Shown: positions 8,026 through 17,424, counted from the first letter of the stretch. The stretch: DNA of 64,000 nt from G963662655 sp963666875 (GCA_963666875.2 CAXXPU010000015.1:62001-126000); one strand, 5' to 3'. Translations and numbers: made by a program. The notes: generated by a model not told the origin, from the letters alone.

Positions 8026-10375
8026 CTATTTACCATCCATCAGCGTCTTCCACAGACCCGGAACCCTCATCGTACCGTCCTTCGTATCGAACGGCTTCGC
8101 GTCGAGTCCGTTGACCATGCTGAGGTGGATCGTCGGGTCCGCAGTGCCGTCGTAGTGACCGTCCGGCGTATAGGCGAGCCACTGCTCCCCATTATTTACG
8201 TAGATCAGCGACGCCAGGTGTTCGCCGGTCGTCGAATCGAACAGGAAGAACTCGCCCTCGATGCCGCTTGTGACGATCCGGCTACCGTCGTGATTGAAGT
8301 GGGGATGGATATGGAAATTACCAAACCAAGCACTGGATATTTGCTTTGAATAGTCGCAGGATGTTATTTGGTCGTAATGCAGTGAATCCACAAAGGAGAT
8401 CGAATCGCCCTGATAGATTTTTGTGTATCCAATAATATTATCGAAATCACGGCTGAATGCGTGGTCTGTGCGCATACCTATGTTGCGGCAAATATCAGGG
8501 TTTTCTCGATTAAGGACATAGTAGTAAATATCGGGGGGCAGCAAGTCTTCAACAGCCGTGCCAAAAACCAGATTGCCATTGTGGTAATAGCTTACCGGGG
8601 TAAATTCCAGTAATCCGAACACCCAGGTATCTGGTTCTTCTCGACTCGATTATGTCCAGCGAAGGAATATCCCACATACGGTAATATGTCGAATGATCTT
8701 TCCTGCTGGCAAGATATGCCAGAAGACGGTTCTCGTCGATGAAACCAAGGGTTATGCATTCCTGTTTGATCACAATCGGTTCGGCGGTAAGATGATACAG
8801 GTCGAAGATAAAGACCTGTTCCTTTCCGGTGACAGCGATCCACCGTTCATTCGTACTGACTGTATATCGATACTTCCATCTGTGATCTCTTTCGAAATTG
8901 CAGTGAGTGAGGCTATCGGCCTCAATGTTAATGACCGTTATCTCGTTGTAATTTCCGAATACGATATACTTCTCGAGAATCTGTGGGGGGAAGTATTGAT
9001 CGGAAATCATCTCTCCGCTCCAAATCTCTTCCAGCCGCTGCTCATCCGCGATCTGGTATAGCGTTCCTCTTTCTTCCATCGGATCGTTGAACAGCAATCG
9101 GTTTTCCTTCTGATTGAACACGGCAAAATCGTTCGGGATATCCTTGGCGATTAAACTATGGTCGTGAAAATCTGCGAGTGTGTTTGAGCCTGTACCACCG
9201 ATCACAACATATTTGGAATATGGAGAGACATCGAAAGTGATTTGAGATTGATCAGGTATGATATCCGGAATCGAGATTTCAGATAATGTATTACCATTGA
9301 AGTTGTAACGGAAGACGTGATAATCAACTGTCCAGAACACGATTTCGTTGTTGCTGCTCGATGGGCAGACATCGAAAATCGGAGGAATCGAGTCGCGTAT
9401 CGTCTTGGTGAAGCCGATTTCCCTGTCGAGAATTATAAATGGGGGTAAGTGCATGTTGTGTCGTCTCTCGTAACTCGACGGTGCGAGGAACAAGCTCCGG
9501 TCGTTGTTGAATGGTATAGCCAATTTCGTGCGCTGCCACGGGATGTGGAAAATCAGCTCCAAATCATCGGTGTTCAGGTCCTTCAATTCCGCGAGATGAT
9601 CTTCCTCCTCGATGTATATTTCGGAATTAATCATCCAGCGGTAACTAGGTCCGTTTCGTATGTGATTCTGAATCGGTATGGCAACCGGTGTGAACGATTG
9701 TTTCCGGAAATCCCAGAATCGGGTGTCATTGCCGTATTGCAACGGTATCAAGCTTCCGGTGATTTGGTGATAGGGATATCGCCAGATTCGTTGTAATTCT
9801 TGATCGAAGCTATGCTGTATGACTTCCTGACTCGAAACGGTAACTGTATGAATCGTGCTGTCTTTCATCACGAGGACATATTCCAGATCGGGCGTGATAA
9901 CACTATCACAATTCCTCCATTTCCAGTTGAAATGAGGTGGTACGACAATATTTTTCAGGAAAGTCCAATTGGTCTCAAACTTTTTCATGAAATACACATA
10001 ATACATCTCTTCATTAACTGGATAAAATGCATTGAAGCTTGGATATACGATTTCTTCACTTTCGATATTGATATGTGCAAAATTCGGCACAACACAATCG
10101 CCACCCAAGATGATATTTTTCGAATCGGAGGAGAATTGGATGTTGCTGAGCGGTTTCCTGCCATATTTCCGGCAGAAGAAATATCGCACCATGTGTTTGA
10201 AATCGCTTGTCCAAAGCTGTACGTTCTCTCCATCCGATATTGCGGCCCATTTACCATCCGGGCTGAACGCGAGCATGTTGAATCGAATCGCTCGGTTGGG
10301 CGAGACGACCCAGTCGGACGCGAGAATCGTAATCAGTGTTGAGGTCAACAGCAGTATAAGCAGGATTTTCTTCAT
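8026..10375 (-). pseudogene. Exported WD40/beta-propeller-like protein, frameshifted
   Basis: The gene starts at 10375 (MKKILLILLLTSTLITILA signal peptide, GGAG site) and reads about 575 residues of propeller-like repeats (FSPDGKWAAISDGENVQLW near the N-terminus). It then leaves frame: the first frame ends in a nonsense tail and stops at 8549, while the next frame continues cleanly (WVFGLLEFTPVSYYHNGNL...) to a stop at 8026. The shift must lie between about 8625 and 8649, because the second frame has a stop at 8650-8652. The tail includes NGEQWLAYTPDGHYDGT, typical of the end of WD40 proteins linked to caspase-like families. A one-base indel (true mutation or sequencing error) is likelier than programmed slippage, since no slippery site is seen. 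The intact product would be about 780 residues. Confidence 0.78.
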
Positions 10376-10517
10376 GTCTTGAACTCCGGAAGAAAATGAT
10401 ACAGAAAACGTAATATTGTAGATGAGACTGTCAAGCAAAATGAATGGCGCGGAACGAAGGCGCAGGTAATCTCGCCTTCAGGAAAGCATGCCATCCTGAT
10501 CGATGAGATGCAATGCC

Positions 10518-10994
10518 CTATTTATTTGCGATTTTTGTGAGAGTCGAAAGCACCTTTTCGGCGTGTCCTTTTACGCGGACGTTATCCCATACTTGGCGGA
10601 CAACGCCTTCGGGATCGATGAGGAAGGTCGAGCGTACCACGCCCATATATTCGCGACCGTAGTTCTTCTTCATCCGCCATGCTCCGTAGGCTTGCAGTGC
10701 TGTTTTATCCGGGTCGCTTAGCAGATTGAGGTTCAGCTCCTGCTTGGCGATGAACTTTTGATGGCTGGAGATCGAATCCGGACTGATCCCAACGATCACC
10801 GCATTCAATTCAGCGAATTGCTCCGCCAGGCATGTGAAGTCTTTCGCCTCCAGCGTGCAGCCGGAGGTGTTGTCCTTCGGATAGAAATATAAAACGACCC
10901 ATTTCCCCTGAAAATCCCGTAACGTGATCGCTTGTTCATCCTGATTTATTAACGTGAAATGGGGTGCCTGCTGTCCTTTTTCGAGTATCGGCAT
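10518..10994 (-). CDS. bcp: Thiol peroxidase of the Bcp/PrxQ family
   Basis: 158 residues; the AhpC/TSA fold reduces hydroperoxides in the cytoplasm. The peroxidatic cysteine is Cys46 in NTSGCTLEAKDF. In most Bcp/PrxQ proteins a resolving Cys lies five residues later; here that position is Lys51, and the nearest other cysteine is Cys55 (DFTCLAEQF). This is therefore a 1-Cys enzyme or one using a displaced resolving residue. The start at 10994 is supported by GAGGAGGAAGCG; the upstream in-frame codons are not credible. Confidence 0.92.
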   Translation of the reverse strand: MPILEKGQQAPHFTLINQDEQAITLRDFQGKWVVLYFYPKDNTSGCTLEAKDFTCLAEQFAELNAVIVGISPDSISSHQKFIAKQELNLNLLSDPDKTALQAYGAWRMKKNYGREYMGVVRSTFLIDPEGVVRQVWDNVRVKGHAEKVLSTLTKIANK

Positions 10995-11157
10995 CGCTTC
11001 CTCCTCGAGTCGATTTCGGCAATCGTAAAAATATCGGCAGCACTGGCAAGCATTTTCGCTCCGATTCTCCGCAGATAAACATATTGACATGGTTTGCCTT
11101 GCAATACAAATTTTGCGCTGAATGGGGTTGTTGGAATCTCCATCAAAGGGAGGATTA

Positions 11158-11712
11158 ATGAAAATATACTTCGTCTTGTTTTTCGTTGTTGCTTTGATTG
11201 GTTCGTTGTTCGCGCAGGACCAGGCTTATTCCGGTCTGGACAGCTTTTCACAGGCTGAAGGGTGTGATTTCCGTCTGTCGCATTGGGGGGATTCCGGGGA
11301 AGACGTGATTGCAGCGGAAGTAGCTATTTTCTCCGATATGGATGATTCAGCGCTTTATTATGTTGGGTTTGCGTTCAACATGACCATGATACTGTTCTAC
11401 CAGTTTGATGAAGACAAGCTTTTCGAAGGTATGTTTATTCTGGCTGAAGATTACACAGAACCGCAGCAGTACATCGATGCGTTCAATGAAATCGAGAACA
11501 CGCTGACACTGCAATACGGTGAGTCCGCCGTTTCCACTATTCTGTCATCAAACGAAGAACATAAAGCGAAATCGCATTGGGTAGAGGGTCTGACGACGGG
11601 TGATTTGACTGTTACAAGTTATTGGAAAGTTGGAGAAACACTGGTTACTATTTCAATGGGTAGAGACGAAGAGGGCACTTTCCTGACGGTCGATTATTAT
11701 CACGAATCATAG
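11158..11712 (+). CDS. Exported protein of unknown function
   Basis: 184 residues with a clear signal peptide (MKIYFVLFFVVALIGSLFAQ) and a ribosome site AAAGGGAGGATTA. The mature part is acidic, without cysteines other than one near the N-terminus, and has no recognisable domain. It reads as a single small soluble alpha/beta fold and is probably periplasmic. It is divergent from bcp and followed by a hairpin at 11741-11796. Confidence 0.78.
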   Translation: MKIYFVLFFVVALIGSLFAQDQAYSGLDSFSQAEGCDFRLSHWGDSGEDVIAAEVAIFSDMDDSALYYVGFAFNMTMILFYQFDEDKLFEGMFILAEDYTEPQQYIDAFNEIENTLTLQYGESAVSTILSSNEEHKAKSHWVEGLTTGDLTVTSYWKVGETLVTISMGRDEEGTFLTVDYYHES

Positions 11713-11740
11713 AATATCGGCTTGAATCTTTTCTTGAAAG

Positions 11741-11796
11741 AACCTCCTTCAGATTGCATGGTATCCTGACATATCAACCGTGCGCTGAAGGAGGTT
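11741..11796 (+). terminator. Probable terminator after the 11158-11712 gene
   Basis: AACCTCCTTCAG and CTGAAGGAGGTT are perfect 12-bp complementary arms around a 32-base loop, followed by TTCT. The position just after a plus-strand stop fits termination, although the T-run is short and the loop long. Confidence 0.5.
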
Positions 11797-11899
11797 TTCT
11801 GGAGATGTCCAGTTTCCGCTATAAGAGATCAGAGATACAAACCAAAGGAGCGGAAATCTGCCCGTGAATCACATCTTTTTCATCAAACCGAAGATCAAA

Positions 11900-12415
11900 T
11901 CAATTGCGTCCCGGAGGCGATCCCTGACCATGACCGGGTCCCATGCCGGACATCTGCTTCATCCAGACGGAGCGTCCTTCATCGTCGAGAAGATCGTATT
12001 CGGTATCGTTATATTCCATGCTGACGGCCATTAACTGATCCGATTTACCGCGCTTGACGACGTTGAAGCGGATCGATTTTCCCACTTCCAGATTCAGCTT
12101 CTTCGATTTCCAGTACGATTCAGTTCCGATATCGATCTTTTCGCCGGAATAGAGTTCGACGAAGATATGATCTTCCCTCTCGAACTGTCCGCCCGGTCCG
12201 TCGCGCCGATCATCGCTTTTCTTGCGTGCGTTGGCTGATCGCGACGGTTCTTTCGTTACGATTCCCTGGATGATTCCAACTTTTTCGACGGTTTCTGCGT
12301 CTTTCAGTGACATTTGCATCCCACCTCTTCCCCTCTCGAAGTCGGACGGTTGTGCGAGAAGCGCCATGCTGGATAGTACCAGCACACTCGTTATCAGGAT
12401 GACGATTCGTGTCAT
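11900..12415 (-). CDS. Small exported protein of unknown function
   Basis: 171 residues with signal peptide MTRIVILITSVLVLSSMALLAQ. The mature protein starts with a Gly/Arg/Met segment, then has a beta-rich core (GIIQGIVTKE ... HIFVELYSGEKIDIGTESYW ... GKSIRFNVVKRG) that looks like a small OB-type or similar barrel, and a Gly/Pro/Met-rich tail. The start at 12415 follows AGGAGG; an in-frame codon 18 bases earlier is less likely. It is divergently arranged with the hydrolase at 12537. No family is recognised. Confidence 0.72.
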   Translation of the reverse strand: MTRIVILITSVLVLSSMALLAQPSDFERGRGGMQMSLKDAETVEKVGIIQGIVTKEPSRSANARKKSDDRRDGPGGQFEREDHIFVELYSGEKIDIGTESYWKSKKLNLEVGKSIRFNVVKRGKSDQLMAVSMEYNDTEYDLLDDEGRSVWMKQMSGMGPGHGQGSPPGRN

Positions 12416-12536
12416 GTTCTCCTCCTGTGTCATTTAGCAATACAGACATTTATGCTCGATGTTTCCTGCGGATTCTTTCGATATTGACAGATCATCGCGA
12501 TGCTTCATGTTTGCGTCGTCCCGGCAAGGAATGAAT

Positions 12537-13439
12537 ATGCGAATAACCATAGCGATTGTCATACTATCAGTTACAGCGAGTCTTTTCTCGTTATTACCTT
12601 CACGTGAATTTCAAAGACATCCGGACGATTTCGGATTCATCTACAAGTCGCTGGAGGCTGTCAGCACCGACAGCCTGAGGATAGCCTCGTGGTTTTTCCC
12701 CGCGCAAGAGATGCCCACGCGGCAGACGATAATAAATTCCCGTCAGGAAGGTGTACGACCGGAGTATCGGGCATCGGAAGAGCCTCAGCCGACGATCGTC
12801 GTTGCCAATGGCGATGCGGGGAACATGGGCAACCAGATCAACTTCGTGGTCGGGTTCTGTCCGGTAGGCTACAATGTCGTTCTCTTCGACTGGCGCGGAT
12901 TCGGAGCCAGCGACGACTGGCCCACCGACCGCGACCACCTTGCCTATACCGAGTACATCGATGATTATCTGGCGATACTGGATGCTGTGTTCGAACAACC
13001 GGAGGTCGATACGACCCGCGTAGCGCTCTATGGCGGCTCGACCGGAGCGTATCTATCTTTTGCCGCGGCACAACGTGATATGCGTGTTTCGGCTTGTGTC
13101 CTACGGGCATTATTGACCAGCTTCGATGATGTTCTCCCCATTCTGCGTGCGAAAAAGCCCGATCGAGATCTGAAAGCGCCTGAGGTCTATCCACCCAAAC
13201 TGCTGCCGATCAATATCGCGCCTTCATTCGATCGACCGGTCATGCTGATTGTCGGTGGGGAAGATGAGGTGACGCCGGTTTGGATGAGCAAGCATATCTA
13301 CGAGCTATTGCCCGGCAAGAAAGAATTGTGGATTGTGCCGGATGCGACCCACGGCGGAGAAAATGGCCCAGTTTACAGTGATTTCGGTAGGTTTGTGAAG
13401 AGAGTGGATCAGTTTCTTCATGTGAATCTGGGTTTGTGA
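12537..13439 (+). CDS. Exported alpha/beta hydrolase
   Basis: About 300 residues: a signal-like N-terminus (MRITIAIVILSVTASLFSLLP) then a complete alpha/beta hydrolase fold. The oxyanion/strand region is FDWRGFGASDDW, the nucleophile is the Ser of GGSTGAY, the acid is the Asp in GGEDEVTP and the base is the His in DATHGG. This is like the exported or membrane-linked serine hydrolases related to BAAT/dienelactone-type enzymes; the substrate is unknown. AAGGA lies directly against the ATG at 12531 and six bases from the ATG at 12537, so the latter start is chosen. Confidence 0.85.
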   Translation: MRITIAIVILSVTASLFSLLPSREFQRHPDDFGFIYKSLEAVSTDSLRIASWFFPAQEMPTRQTIINSRQEGVRPEYRASEEPQPTIVVANGDAGNMGNQINFVVGFCPVGYNVVLFDWRGFGASDDWPTDRDHLAYTEYIDDYLAILDAVFEQPEVDTTRVALYGGSTGAYLSFAAAQRDMRVSACVLRALLTSFDDVLPILRAKKPDRDLKAPEVYPPKLLPINIAPSFDRPVMLIVGGEDEVTPVWMSKHIYELLPGKKELWIVPDATHGGENGPVYSDFGRFVKRVDQFLHVNLGL

Positions 13440-13473
13440 GAGCAATCAACATTCGCAAGCAGATTTTCTTTGC

Positions 13474-13565
13474 AGCGTTCGACGTTCGGCATAACTTCTG
13501 AATGTGCAGCAGGCTCTTCTGAATGTTATGCCTGAAAGCATAGATCTGAAATCTACATTCAGAAG
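13474..13565. repeat. Dispersed repeat, family b, copy 1
   Basis: GGCATAACTTCTGAATG ... TCTGAATGTTATGCCTGAAAGCAT ... ATTCAGAAG. The same roughly 92-bp unit, with substitutions but the same order of motifs, is found at 57903-57994. Inverted pairs inside (GGCATAAC/GTTATGCC and CTTCTGAAT/ATTCAGAAG) allow folding. Confidence 0.75.
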
Positions 13566-13595
13566 AGTTGCTGGCGCAACACATTTTTAATTCCC

Positions 13596-13624
13596 CTTGT
13601 AGCGTTCGACCTCCGGGCGAACCT
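13596..13624. repeat. Dispersed repeat, family c
   Basis: TGTAGCGTTCGACCTCCGGG, matching the element at 40-66 in the same orientation. It lies downstream of thiD and next to the family b unit. Confidence 0.75.
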
Positions 13625-13671
13625 TTTCAGGGAGTGCCGCTCGGAGATCGGCAGCTACGAAATTATAGCGC

Positions 13672-14430
13672 TCAGATATCTGTGGGTACAGAATTGTGGC
13701 TATTCAGTCGATCGTATTCTTTTTCCAGATATTGCGAAGCCACTTTCACAGCCTCCGGCAGCTTCATGCCCCGCGCGAGACAGGCTGCGATCGCCGTTGA
13801 CAGCGTGCAGCCTGTTCCGTGGGTATAGTGCCATTTCCGGCATTGTTTTGCATAGTGATATTCCCGTCCATTGTCGATCAGGATGTCCCGTAGCGGTTCG
13901 TTTTCGAAGTGACCGCCCTTGATCAGCACGCTGCAACCGTACCGCTCGTGCATTTTAATCGCGGCGTCCGATGCCTGATCGTAGCTCGTGATCGCTCTTC
14001 CGGACAGCGTTTCTAATTCGTTGCGGTTCGGCGTGATGAGTCGTGCGACCCGAAGAAGCGGTTGATACAGATCGATGACGTTTCCTTCCACGAACGACTT
14101 TCCGACAGTCGGCGCTATGACCGGGTCCAAAACGATGTTTCTCGCGTTTTGCAACGCGTGCGCGATCGCGGGGAATGATTCTCTCGAACAGATCGCTCCG
14201 ATCTTGATGGCCCGGACGTCGAAGCTGTGCAGCGACTTTTCAATCTGCCGTTGGATGAAGTCTGCCGAGACGGCTTCGATACCGTGCAGCCCCATGAAAT
14301 CCTGCACCGTAACGCCGGTTATCGTGCTGAGCAGCCAGCAATCGAATGCGATCGCGGTGCGTAAATCGCGCTGGATTCCGGCGCCGCCCGAGCTGTCGCT
14401 CGCCGCGATGGACAGGATATACGGGGTCAT
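13672..14430 (-). CDS. thiD: Hydroxymethylpyrimidine/phosphomethylpyrimidine kinase
   Basis: 252 residues, normal for ThiD. It phosphorylates HMP and then HMP-P to HMP-PP for thiamine synthesis. Seen: the SGGAGIQRDLRT substrate/ATP region near the start, the LxPNRNELETLSG core motif and the C-terminal HGTGCTLSTAIAA anion-hole/catalytic motif of the ribokinase fold. The start ATG at 14430 overlaps the thiC stop by four bases (ATGA), so translation is coupled. It is the last gene of the thi4-thiE-thiC-thiD operon. Confidence 0.95.
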   Translation of the reverse strand: MTPYILSIAASDSSGGAGIQRDLRTAIAFDCWLLSTITGVTVQDFMGLHGIEAVSADFIQRQIEKSLHSFDVRAIKIGAICSRESFPAIAHALQNARNIVLDPVIAPTVGKSFVEGNVIDLYQPLLRVARLITPNRNELETLSGRAITSYDQASDAAIKMHERYGCSVLIKGGHFENEPLRDILIDNGREYHYAKQCRKWHYTHGTGCTLSTAIAACLARGMKLPEAVKVASQYLEKEYDRLNSHNSVPTDI

Positions 14431-15716
14431 TTCCCGGTCTCTTCCTGCGATTTGCGGTCCGTCTTGACGGCGCAAAGTTCACCGCACATGGAGCAGTGAT
14501 CTTCGCCGCCGCTCTCGGAATTCTCCTTGCGGTCACGCGCGAGTTCCGGATCGAGCGAGTATTTATAGATCGTGGTCCAGTCGAATTCACGACGGGCTTT
14601 GGACACGATGTGATCCTTTTCGATCGCGCCTTTTACGCCCTTGGCGATGTCGGCGCAGTGCCCGGCGAGTCGAGCTGCGATGACGCCTTTACGAACGTCG
14701 TCCTCGGTGGGGAGGCAGAGGTGTTCGGATGGGGTCACGTAGCAGAGAAAATCGGCTCCCGCCGCCGCTGCGATGGCTCCGCCGATAGCGCTTGTGATGT
14801 GGTCGTAGCCGGACGCGATATCGGTGGGCAGCGGACCGAGCACGTAGAAGGGTGCGTCGTTGCATATCTTCTTCTGTATCTGCACATTGCTGACGATTTC
14901 GTTGAGCGGGACGTGGCCCGGGCCCTCGACCATCGCTTGTACGCCACCTGCCCGTGCGCGGTCAACCAGTTCGCCCAAAACGAGCAGCTCCGCGATCTGA
15001 CCGCGGTCGGTGGCGTCCGCCTGTGCTCCCGGTCTGAAACCGTCGCCGAGGCTGAGTGTGACGTCATACTCTCGGCAGATGTCGAGCAGTCTGTCGAATT
15101 CTTCGAACAGCGGATTCTCCCGGTCATGGTAAACCATCCAGCGCTTGAGCAGCGAGCCGCCGCGACTCACCACGCCCAGCACGCGCGGGTCGTTGTCGAA
15201 GAAAGATATCGATCTTCGGGTGATGCCGCAGTGGACGGTAAAGAAATCGACCCCCATCTTCGCTTGCAGCTCGATCTCCTCGAAGAGCATGTCGCTGGTC
15301 ATCTCGAGGATGTCCTTGCCCTGCTGCGCCAGCTTGGCGACGACCGAATAGATCGGCACGGTGCCAACCATCACGCTGGACTCCTTGAGCATGGTTTCGA
15401 GCGCGAAATCGAGTCTGCCGGCGGTGGAGAGGTCCATGATGCTATCGACGCCGTGCTTGATAGCGATGTGCATTTTGTCGATCTCTTCCTTGAGGTTGCA
15501 GTGATCTGCCGAGGTGCCGATGTTGGCGTTTGTCTTGGTCTTGAGTCCACGTCCGACGCCGCGTGCGGGGAAGTTGTGGTTGATGTTTTTCGGGATGACG
15601 ATGGTGCCGCTTGCGACGCCCTGTCGGATGAATTCGGGATCGAGGTTTTCGACAGTGGCGATGTGCCGCATCTCGTCGGTGATGATCCCCTGTTTTGCGC
15701 TTTCTATCTGTGTCAT
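14427..15716 (-). CDS. thiC: Phosphomethylpyrimidine synthase
   Basis: 429 residues, the shorter ThiC type. It is a radical SAM enzyme that rearranges aminoimidazole ribotide to HMP-P. The unusual C-terminal cluster motif CSMCGELC (CX2CX4C), which holds the 4Fe-4S cluster, is present, as are the HCGITRRS and GPGHVPLNE motifs typical of the family. The sequence of about 35 residues after the cluster is polar and dispensable-looking. It lies two bases after thiE and overlaps thiD, within the riboswitch-controlled operon. Confidence 0.97.
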   Translation of the reverse strand: MTQIESAKQGIITDEMRHIATVENLDPEFIRQGVASGTIVIPKNINHNFPARGVGRGLKTKTNANIGTSADHCNLKEEIDKMHIAIKHGVDSIMDLSTAGRLDFALETMLKESSVMVGTVPIYSVVAKLAQQGKDILEMTSDMLFEEIELQAKMGVDFFTVHCGITRRSISFFDNDPRVLGVVSRGGSLLKRWMVYHDRENPLFEEFDRLLDICREYDVTLSLGDGFRPGAQADATDRGQIAELLVLGELVDRARAGGVQAMVEGPGHVPLNEIVSNVQIQKKICNDAPFYVLGPLPTDIASGYDHITSAIGGAIAAAAGADFLCYVTPSEHLCLPTEDDVRKGVIAARLAGHCADIAKGVKGAIEKDHIVSKARREFDWTTIYKYSLDPELARDRKENSESGGEDHCSMCGELCAVKTDRKSQEETGK

Positions 15717-15718
15717 TG

Positions 15719-16336
15719 TTACCTCTTTTTCTGGTTTGCGATCATATCCTGAAGCTGCCGGATCCGATCTCGCGGATCATCCACCTCCATCAGGTGCCGC
15801 ACAACCGCGATGTTGTGCGCACCGGCTCCAAGTACTTCGGGAAGATTCTCCGGGAAGATGCCGCCGATCGCGATTACCGGTACGCTGGCGAGTAGCATCG
15901 CCTTGCGAAGGTTGTCTGTTCCCACAGCGGGATCGGGGATTGCCTTGGTCGGTGTAGGGAAGACGGGGCCGAATCCGATGTAATCGGGATTGCGTTTAAG
16001 CGCTTCTTCCGCCTGCGATATGGAGTGGGTCGAGAGCCCGATGATGCCGCCGAAGAGCTTGCGCGCGTCGTCGATGTCCATGTCCGACTGACCGAGGTGC
16101 AAGCCGTCGGCATTACACAGCGTGGCAATATCCGGGCGGTCGTTGATGACGAACATCGTTTCTGTGTCACGTGTGATGCTGCGGATTTCCCGCGCGATGG
16201 CGATCAACTCGTGGTCGGGGAGATCCTTCTCCCGCAGTTGCAGGATTCTCACGTCGCATTCGACGCAGGCTTCGGCAAAAGCCCGGTGTCCGGCGCGCGG
16301 CGCGGTCATGATCGCGTATAGTCCAACGTCTCTCAT
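15719..16336 (-). CDS. thiE: Thiamine phosphate synthase
   Basis: 205 residues; the TIM-barrel enzyme joins HMP-PP to the thiazole phosphate to make thiamine phosphate. Motifs seen: LQLREKDL, FVINDRPDIA, GLHLGQSD, GLSTHS, YIGFGPVFPTPTK and AIGGIFPEN, all diagnostic. The start overlaps the thi4 stop by four bases. The length and motif set are complete. Confidence 0.96.
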   Translation of the reverse strand: MRDVGLYAIMTAPRAGHRAFAEACVECDVRILQLREKDLPDHELIAIAREIRSITRDTETMFVINDRPDIATLCNADGLHLGQSDMDIDDARKLFGGIIGLSTHSISQAEEALKRNPDYIGFGPVFPTPTKAIPDPAVGTDNLRKAMLLASVPVIAIGGIFPENLPEVLGAGAHNIAVVRHLMEVDDPRDRIRQLQDMIANQKKR

Positions 16337-17109
16337 GATTGCTTTTCGATCGATTTCCGCATGATCTTCGCTGCCTTCTTGCCGGACAGCAGCATGCCGC
16401 CGAAGATCGGTCCCATGCGGAACGCACCGTGGACGCCGTTCGCCGCCATGCCGCTGACGAACAACCCCGGGAAGATTTCGCGCGTGTTCTCGACGGTCGC
16501 CTTTTCACCTTCGCCGACCGCCAGAGAGCGCTCGCCCATGACCGCGCCGGTCTCGGTGCCGAGTTTCACGCCATTTTTCTGCGCCAGGATGTTCGCGATC
16601 TCGCACGGGTGACCTGTGCCGTCCAGGACGGTTTTCGCCATGATCACCATCGGATCGACGTGCATGCCGAGGTGCGACACCGGCGTCCAGTTGATGACCA
16701 GTCCGCTGACCTTCTCGTTGAGGAATACGACGTCCTCGATGGCAACACCGTTGAAGATGGTTACGCCGGCTTTTTTCGCGTGGTAGATGAGTGCAGCGGT
16801 GGCTTCCACGGAGTCGGCGGTGTAGTAGCCGTCCTGATACAACTCGTACGAGATACCGTATTCGTCCAGGATGTGGATGGCTTCCTGCTGCACCACGATC
16901 TGGTTGAACAGCATAGCGCCGCCCCACATACCGCCGCCGGGCGCGAGTTTCTTTTCGAACAGCGCGACCTTTCTGCCGCTTCTCGCGAGCGTTTCCGCGC
17001 AGACGAGTCCGGACGGACCACCGCCCACGATGGCAGCGTCGATATTAAGCGCGTCACGCATTTTCTTGAAAAAGGTTTCCAGAATTGCTTGTGAAACCAG
17101 TTGTTCCAT
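16333..17109 (-). CDS. thi4: Thi4-type thiazole synthase with catalytic-site His
   Basis: 258 residues; it makes the thiazole moiety of thiamine from NAD and glycine. The Rossmann motif GGGPSG (about 29-34) and PGGGMWGG are present. In yeast Thi4 a Cys next to the MDP motif donates sulfur and the enzyme dies after one turnover. Here the corresponding segment is SHLGMHVDP, with His150 in the Cys position, as in the methanogen enzymes that use free sulfide and iron and are truly catalytic. This fits the absence of thiS, thiF, thiG and thiH from the operon. It is the first gene after the TPP riboswitch. Confidence 0.93.
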   Translation of the reverse strand: MEQLVSQAILETFFKKMRDALNIDAAIVGGGPSGLVCAETLARSGRKVALFEKKLAPGGGMWGGAMLFNQIVVQQEAIHILDEYGISYELYQDGYYTADSVEATAALIYHAKKAGVTIFNGVAIEDVVFLNEKVSGLVINWTPVSHLGMHVDPMVIMAKTVLDGTGHPCEIANILAQKNGVKLGTETGAVMGERSLAVGEGEKATVENTREIFPGLFVSGMAANGVHGAFRMGPIFGGMLLSGKKAAKIMRKSIEKQS

Positions 17110-17171
17110 TGTTCCCCCTTTGTGGTTACTCGTGAGTCGGTTGGATCGAAGGGGGGAGAATTTTTAAAGCA

Positions 17172-17256
17172 GTAGCTTGACTCCCTACGCCGGCATTACC
17201 CGGATCAGGTTCTTAGGGTCTAATCTCAGCCGCTACGAGCACCCCTGATACTTGAG
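17172..17256 (-). promoter_or_regulatory. TPP riboswitch (THI element)
   Basis: Minus-strand reading gives AGGGGTGC ... GGCTGAGA ... ACCCTAAGAACCTGATCCGG, then TAATGCCGGCGTAGGGA, i.e. the conserved CUGAGA, ACCUGAU and GCGUAGGGA blocks of the thiamine pyrophosphate aptamer in the right order. It sits about 60 bases upstream of thi4 and should repress the operon when TPP is abundant. The leader between aptamer and ATG contains a GGGGGAAC site. Confidence 0.95.
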
Positions 17257-17259
17257 GAC

Positions 17260-17288
17260 AATTCTGCCGACGGGGTGGTTTGCGTCAA
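17260..17288 (-). promoter_or_regulatory. Candidate promoter of the thi operon
   Basis: On the minus strand TTGACG (17288-17283) is followed after 17 bases by AGAATT (17265-17260), placing the transcript start at or just before the aptamer. The -35 is good and the -10 poor, so this is tentative. Confidence 0.35.
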
Positions 17289-17331
17289 TGGAAAAGATTT
17301 AGAGAAAGGAGACAGGTGATTGCTCTCCCCT

Positions 17332-17362
17332 GGATACGCAGACGTTCCCATCTGCATTTCCC
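17332..17362. repeat. Stem repeat, family e
   Basis: GGATACGCAGACGTTCCCAT followed by CTGCATTTCCC resembles GGTACACAGACGTCCATGTC-TGTATCTC at 54052 and, in inverted orientation, the GCAGGCA-GGGG-TGCCTGCGTACC hairpin at 34645. Conserved ends surround a variable stem. Confidence 0.5.
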
Positions 17363-17424
17363 GATGTCCCTGTTTTAAAATTTCAGAATCGCTTCTTGTT
17401 TTGATATATTGCCAACCATTCTGC

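Larger units (their letters stand above)
17110..17424. other. Regulatory intergenic region upstream of the thi operon
   Basis: 315 bases with no gene. Holds, in minus-strand order, a possible stem repeat (17332-17362), a promoter-like pair, the TPP riboswitch and a 5' leader of about 60 bases before thi4. The patatin gene at 17425 ends at its other edge. Confidence 0.7.

Noticed and set aside
14346..15752. Long open frame (468 codons) on the plus strand opposite thiC and thiD
   Set aside because: It is antisense to unmistakable genes, has no family character, and results from the base composition of the opposite strand.
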